From NCBI GenBank assembly GCA_003233475.1, contig QILU01000043.1, forward strand, positions 1 to 15,776: 15,776 nucleotides of DNA, written 5' to 3'. The notes beneath the pieces are model-generated. The model was not told the origin of the DNA. It made no database searches and worked only from the letters and a program-made list of their open reading frames with translations. Positions 14,061-15,776 of the stretch are shown here, piece by piece. This DNA is from Ahrensia sp. Its GTDB lineage: Bacteria; Pseudomonadota; Alphaproteobacteria; Rhizobiales; Rhizobiaceae. Made by a program: the position numbers and the translations under genes. Numbering within the stretch: position 1 is the stretch's first letter; each line of letters starts with the position of its first letter.

Positions 14061-14087
14061 TGACCGAATGTTAAATTCTCGCGGTCA
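14061..14087. repeat. Inverted repeat TGACCG-N15-CGGTCA
   Basis: Perfect six-base arms separated by 15 bases that include TTAAATTCTC, upstream of the candidate sufE promoter. It could be a regulator site, or chance. Confidence 0.35.
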
Positions 14088-14132
14088 AATTTGATGGTTC
14101 TCATCAAGATATTTCACTGCAAAACTTGAAGC

Positions 14133-14161
14133 TTGGCGAGCTGCCGCTTTCATCCTACATA
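14133..14161 (+). promoter_or_regulatory. Candidate sufE promoter
   Basis: TTGGCG (14133-14138), a 17-base spacer and TACATA (14156-14161) lie about 35 bases before the sufE start. Both boxes are only partial matches to sigma-70 consensus. Confidence 0.3.
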
Positions 14162-14196
14162 GAGCGCAACATGTTCATCTTCAAAAATTCCGCCAA

Positions 14197-14634
14197 ATGA
14201 CAAAACCGCTCACCTTAAACACTTCACTGGAAGAAATAATTGATAATTTTTCTTTCCTCGACGACTGGGAAGATCGGTATGGCTATCTGATTGAGCTTGG
14301 CCGGGCCTTAACGCCCTTAGCCGAAGAAGAAAAGAATGAAAGCAATAAGGTCAAAGGATGTGTCAGTCAGGTTTGGCTGGTTAGCAATGTGCAAAACGGA
14401 GAAGTGCATTTCATCGGCGCTTCCGATGCCCATATCGTGAGTGGGCTGGTGGCGATTGCACTTTCCATATTTTCCGGCAAATCGGCTGAGGAAATTTTAG
14501 CCACCGACGAGCAGAAAACTTTCAAGGCCATTGGATTGGAAGAACACCTGACACCCCAAAGATCAAATGGTTTGAATTCCATGGTCGCCCGAATTAAGGC
14601 CATCGCCCGGATGGCGTTGGCGGACGACAAATAA
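14197..14634 (+). CDS. sufE: SufE family cysteine desulfurase sulfur acceptor
   Basis: A 145-residue protein of normal SufE length. It has FSFLDDWEDRYGYLIELGR (18-36) and KGCVSQVWL with Cys55, the conserved cysteine that accepts persulfide sulfur from SufS and passes it to Fe-S scaffold assembly. SADAHIV-type and GLEEHLTPQRSNGLNSMVARI segments are also typical (here ASDAHIVSGL; 113-133). Encoded alone, away from any suf operon in this window, as is common in alphaproteobacteria. Its stop is one base from the stop of the convergent DUF6456 gene. The Shine-Dalgarno is weak, but the family N-terminus fits this ATG. Confidence 0.95.
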   Translation: MTKPLTLNTSLEEIIDNFSFLDDWEDRYGYLIELGRALTPLAEEEKNESNKVKGCVSQVWLVSNVQNGEVHFIGASDAHIVSGLVAIALSIFSGKSAEEILATDEQKTFKAIGLEEHLTPQRSNGLNSMVARIKAIARMALADDK

Positions 14635-14635
14635 A

Positions 14636-15478
14636 CTACCCAGGATCGGGACTCAGTGCAGGCCGATAACCCGGCACGTTCCACTTTCTGGTTTTTCCCG
14701 GTTTCGAACCCCCTGTTTTGGTTCCGTAATGTCGGGCGAGCAGGTTTAACCCGGTTCGAAGCATTAGTTTTGCCGATCGTGGCGGCCAGCGCCTTTCCCG
14801 CTCAACGCATTCAAGGCCTTTTAGGAAACAGCAAACGTCCGTTAGTACTCCTGCCAGTTCCGGGCCGACTAAATTCAATGCCGATTCCAACCGGGTTCGT
14901 GCATCTATTGCGCTGTTTGATAAATCTGCCTTCCCTCCCGCTCCACTTTGGTTCGATGTGCTTCCCATTCCCAAATCCCAATTTGCAGTTACTTTTTGCA
15001 TGAGCTGACCCTGAGAGAAATCTTTTCGCAACCGTTCGCCGGCTTCATAAGCGGCGTCATCAATCCAGGTCGATCCGTTCGAAGACTTTCGGGTTTTCAA
15101 CCGGTGCAGAGGAGATTCACTGGTGTTTACTGCAACATCCTGCAGTACGCCGTCTACCCGTTTTTGACTTCGCTCAACGGTTTGGTGCTGCGCCTGAAAC
15201 CCGCCATCAACCGCACCTTTTGCGATCGCGTTTGCGCGCTTTATTCGCTTCCTGCCCAATGAAGACAATGCGCAAGTGTTCTCATCCATGGAAATCAACG
15301 ATGCCTTATGCAAAGCATCCAACTGGCTCAGTTGACAGACCATTTTTGCGTTATCAGTTCCACTAAGGAGCAGTCGGGTTTTTGAACCATCTTGAAAGTT
15401 GGAAATATTTGCGCGACCTACGGCTTCAAGAAATCGAAGAACCCGAAGGCTGGCCTTGGCGGAAACCGGCTCAATCAT
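14636..15478 (-). CDS. DUF6456 protein, GafZ-like candidate GTA regulator
   Basis: A 280-residue protein. Residues 119-253 match DUF6456: SESPLHRLKTRK, AGERLRKDFSQGQLMQKVTA (146-165), GPELAGVLTDVCCFLKGLEC (205-224) and RSAKLMLRTGLNLLARHYG. Residues 1-85 look like a small winged-helix or HTH region, joined by a variable linker (85-118). As I recall, the C-terminal half of the Rhodobacter GTA activator GafA and the separate Caulobacter protein GafZ, described as a transcription antiterminator for the GTA cluster, are of this type. That assignment is from memory, not alignment. The ATG overlaps the stop of the upstream HTH gene by eight bases, so the two are coupled. The remaining uncertainty is function, not reality of the gene. 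Confidence 0.85.
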   Translation of the reverse strand: MIEPVSAKASLRVLRFLEAVGRANISNFQDGSKTRLLLSGTDNAKMVCQLSQLDALHKASLISMDENTCALSSLGRKRIKRANAIAKGAVDGGFQAQHQTVERSQKRVDGVLQDVAVNTSESPLHRLKTRKSSNGSTWIDDAAYEAGERLRKDFSQGQLMQKVTANWDLGMGSTSNQSGAGGKADLSNSAIDARTRLESALNLVGPELAGVLTDVCCFLKGLECVERERRWPPRSAKLMLRTGLNLLARHYGTKTGGSKPGKTRKWNVPGYRPALSPDPG

Positions 15479-15776
15479 GGCCGTCTCCCCATTGGGAGGT
15501 ACTTTTTCCGTTACAATCTATACTACCAGGCGAGCGGATTTCCGGCTTCAATCCCTCCTGATACCGGTCATACTCAACACAAATACTCATCGCATGTCTT
15601 GCATCACCAAGCAGGGATTCCAACTGACAAACCAAAACATCAAATGCCAAATCATCCCGTTTATCCTCAATCAAGGCACAGGCATGGGAAACCGTTGTTC
15701 GGTCTCTTTTGAAATGAAGCCCAATCTCGGTCAGTAACAGGCTGAACGTGGTGTGACAGAGGTACATTGCAATTTG
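15471..15776 (-). CDS. DnaA-C-like helix-turn-helix protein, 5' end outside the window (GafY-like)
   Basis: About 101 codons are visible and the frame stays open to the right edge, so the N-terminus is missing. The visible start reads QIAMYLCHTTFSLLLTEIG and continues LHFKRDRTTVSHACALIEDK, the helix-turn-helix of the DnaA C-terminal DNA-binding family (DRTTVxHA is the signature). The remainder is hydrophilic and not recognised. The initiator AAA+ domain of DnaA would have to lie upstream; the family paired with DUF6456 normally lacks it. The Caulobacter GTA activator GafY and the N-terminal part of Rhodobacter GafA carry this fold, to my recollection. The ATG at 15767 is inside the domain and is unlikely to be the true start. 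Confidence 0.82.
   Translation of the reverse strand, partial: QIAMYLCHTTFSLLLTEIGLHFKRDRTTVSHACALIEDKRDDLAFDVLVCQLESLLGDARHAMSICVEYDRYQEGLKPEIRSPGSIDCNGKSTSQWGDGHD

Larger units (their letters stand above)
13846..14196. other. Divergent intergenic region between kinase and sufE
   Basis: These 351 bases hold no convincing reading frame. They contain two inverted repeats (13976-13992 and 14061-14087) and a candidate sufE promoter (14133-14161). I could not identify a clear minus-strand promoter for the kinase operon by eye. Confidence 0.6.

Noticed and set aside
15471..15776. The HTH protein as chromosomal DnaA itself
   Set aside because: The HTH matches the DnaA C-terminal fold, but the gene continues about 45 residues past it and is coupled to DUF6456, unlike dnaA; the AAA+ part cannot be excluded from the window alone, but context argues against it.

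Overview
The window looks like a chromosomal segment of an alphaproteobacterium, most likely order Hyphomicrobiales (Rhizobiales), of roughly balanced base composition. The basis is a dense set of lineage-typical proteins: a YcgN/UPF0260 protein, a rhizobial-type PBP1A with a cytoplasmic N-terminal extension, DUF1214, DUF1254, DUF2336, DUF1491, a DivJ/PleC-type histidine kinase and DUF6456. I cannot name a genus. No tRNA, rRNA, insertion sequence, integrase or CRISPR array is visible.

Left part (1-5306, all minus strand): a head-morphogenesis module in the order small terminase, large terminase, HK97 portal, small three-helix membrane protein, HK97 prohead protease, HK97 major capsid (cut by the left edge). 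Order, tight coupling and absence of lysogeny genes match the first genes (g1-g5) of the Rhodobacter capsulatus-type gene transfer agent (GTA). A candidate promoter lies about 120 bases upstream of the small terminase.

Middle part (5482-10878): ycgN and a bifunctional PBP1A diverge from one intergenic region. The PBP gene is followed by two small membrane-anchored proteins (DUF1214, DUF1254; GTGA-coupled). A 66-residue conserved minus-strand protein then diverges from a DUF2336 protein.

Right part (10868-15776): a minus-strand operon of PAS-type sensor kinase, membrane-anchored protein with two peptidoglycan-binding domains, and DUF1491 protein. A 351-base intergenic region with two inverted repeats separates it from sufE. 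Facing sufE with one base between the stop codons is a two-gene minus-strand unit: a protein with a DnaA-C-like helix-turn-helix (5' end outside the window) and a DUF6456 protein.

The main point is that this last pair has the domain make-up of the GTA activators GafY/GafZ (fused as GafA in Rhodobacter). If so, the window holds the GTA head genes, their putative activator/antiterminator pair about 9 kb away, and a kinase of the family feeding the DivK-CtrA pathway that influences GTA expression in relatives. This functional link is inference; the gene identities themselves are mostly solid.
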